Source: an uncultured Roseateles sp. (lineage in GTDB: Bacteria; Pseudomonadota; Gammaproteobacteria; Burkholderiales; Burkholderiaceae_C). From it: a DNA stretch of 64,000 nucleotides. The notes beneath the pieces were generated by a model, which saw only the letters and a program-made list of their open reading frames with translations, was not told where the DNA came from and did no database searches. Below are positions 63,297 to 64,000 of this stretch, piece by piece; position 1 is the first letter of the stretch, and each line of letters begins with the position of its first letter. Made by a program: the position numbers and the translations under genes. Where the stretch lies: contig NZ_CAMFJS010000005.1 of assembly GCF_945956965.1 (NCBI RefSeq), forward strand, positions 140,415 through 204,414, given 5' to 3'.

Positions 63297-64000
63297 TTAT
63301 GCCAACTTCATCAGCTGGAATTCATTCGTGGCGAGTGAGAAAAGTGCTGAACTGGCGGACTCGCCCCGCATCGCCTGCCGCGCATCAGCTGCTACAGCCC
63401 ACTCGACAGATGCCTCAGGCCTGCCAAAAGCAGAGCTTACGGCGTACTCAATCGCAACGTCAGCCCAGGTGCTACCTGCGTGCGAAGCCTCACCGCTAAT
63501 TGAGGGGGACCTTGCCGGGTCCAATAGGGTCAACTCATCCCAGTGCGAAGGAAGAAGCCTCCCCAACGGCACGCGGTCGTGCGGCGCAGAGCCTGCGCTA
63601 GGCTTCGATTGCAGCGCGTCCCATAGGTCCTCTGTGGTATTGAGTTCTGCCACCAGCAGCTGTTCAGGAACCATCGATACAGCCGTAGTGCCCAGCAGGT
63701 CATCCCATACGGTCAACGCAGTTGCTGCGCTGACTGCTTGTGGCTGTGCCCCTGCCAACAGGTCAACTGAGGTGACCGCAGATTTCGTTAGTTGCCGAGT
63801 GGGTTGCCACGAATAGTTAATTCGATACTGCTTCGGCACCGTGTCATGCGTATCAGTCCAGCCATCCCCGTCAGTGTCTCGGTAGTTATAGGTTTGACCG
63901 CCAATTCCGGCGCTTTCTGAAGTTATCGAGAACTGATAGGCACCAGATGTCACCGACCGGCATATTGGAGCCACTCCATGATCGGCGTATAGGCGCCACC
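63297..64000 (-). CDS. Unknown protein, N-terminal part outside window
   Basis: The frame stays open to base 64000, so at least 234 C-terminal residues are present and the start lies beyond the window. The residues near the right edge contain a possible calcium-binding loop (DTDGDGWTDTHD), in the style of thrombospondin type-3 or dockerin repeats, and an Ala/Ser-rich remainder with no recognised domain (SVDLLAGAQPQAVSAATAL). An exported or surface protein is likely but unproven. Confidence 0.6.
   Translation of the reverse strand, partial: WRLYADHGVAPICRSVTSGAYQFSITSESAGIGGQTYNYRDTDGDGWTDTHDTVPKQYRINYSWQPTRQLTKSAVTSVDLLAGAQPQAVSAATALTVWDDLLGTTAVSMVPEQLLVAELNTTEDLWDALQSKPSAGSAPHDRVPLGRLLPSHWDELTLLDPARSPSISGEASHAGSTWADVAIEYAVSSAFGRPEASVEWAVAADARQAMRGESASSALFSLATNEFQLMKLA

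Noticed and set aside
1..64000. CRISPR array
   Set aside because: No regularly spaced repeats of 25-40 bases and no cas genes were seen.

Overview
The window is GC-rich chromosomal DNA from a betaproteobacterium, most likely Burkholderiales of the Roseateles/Paucibacter/Rubrivivax type. This is inferred from codon use, from the housekeeping order cysS-alkA-accA-tilS-lysC-tRNA-Ser, from ppiA-ppiB-lpxH, and from the many two-component and c-di-GMP genes. No rRNA, CRISPR array or replication origin was seen.

Layout. 1-5.5 kb: the 3' part of ileS, then lspA, a DUF2189 membrane protein and a PAS-type histidine kinase. 5.5-9.7 kb: a leftward metabolic block (quinone oxidoreductase, atypical SDR, EamA transporter, nitronate monooxygenase-like enzyme). 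10-19.5 kb: a signalling block with a diguanylate cyclase, two more sensor kinases, an OmpA-like barrel, a LuxR-type response regulator convergent with a hybrid kinase, a periplasmic binding protein and a PAP2-type phosphatase/haloperoxidase. 19.6-23.9 kb: an MHS-type MFS permease, a DsbA-fold isomerase, a DUF1289 protein, a YbaK deacylase and a stand-alone ParB-like protein.

24.0-38.9 kb is the highlight. It reads as a self-contained locus for scavenging cyanophycin, the cyanobacterial Asp-Arg storage polymer. A leftward operon encodes an exported cyanophycinase, a CphZ/AotO-type beta-Asp-Arg dipeptide hydrolase, a YfcC/ArcD-like permease, an ArgR-type AraC regulator, and two arginine N-succinyltransferase-like subunits. 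Divergent from the first cyanophycinase is a TonB-dependent receptor, and the divergent cyanophycinase/receptor pair occurs a second time immediately downstream. The first divergent promoter region carries 21-bp-spaced direct repeats that fit the Pseudomonas aeruginosa ArgR operator pattern. The proposed route is depolymerisation outside the cytoplasm, TonB-driven outer-membrane uptake, permease import, dipeptide hydrolysis by CphZ, then the arginine succinyltransferase route, with arginine induction through ArgR.

39-57.6 kb: mostly core genes (YceH, SDR, ETF-ubiquinone oxidoreductase, PaiB/GNAT pair, a GGDEF-EAL gene broken by an in-frame stop, tRNA-Ser, lysC, tilS, accA, alkA, cysS, a TPR protein, two cyclophilins, lpxH, mtfA). 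57.7-64 kb: an accessory region of hypothetical genes, a perfect 17-bp hairpin, a 19-bp inverted repeat, an IS1595/ISXO2-like transposase as the last gene of a three-gene operon, a HAD-like protein, a second-type LexA with a perfect SOS box, and a truncated unknown gene at the right edge.
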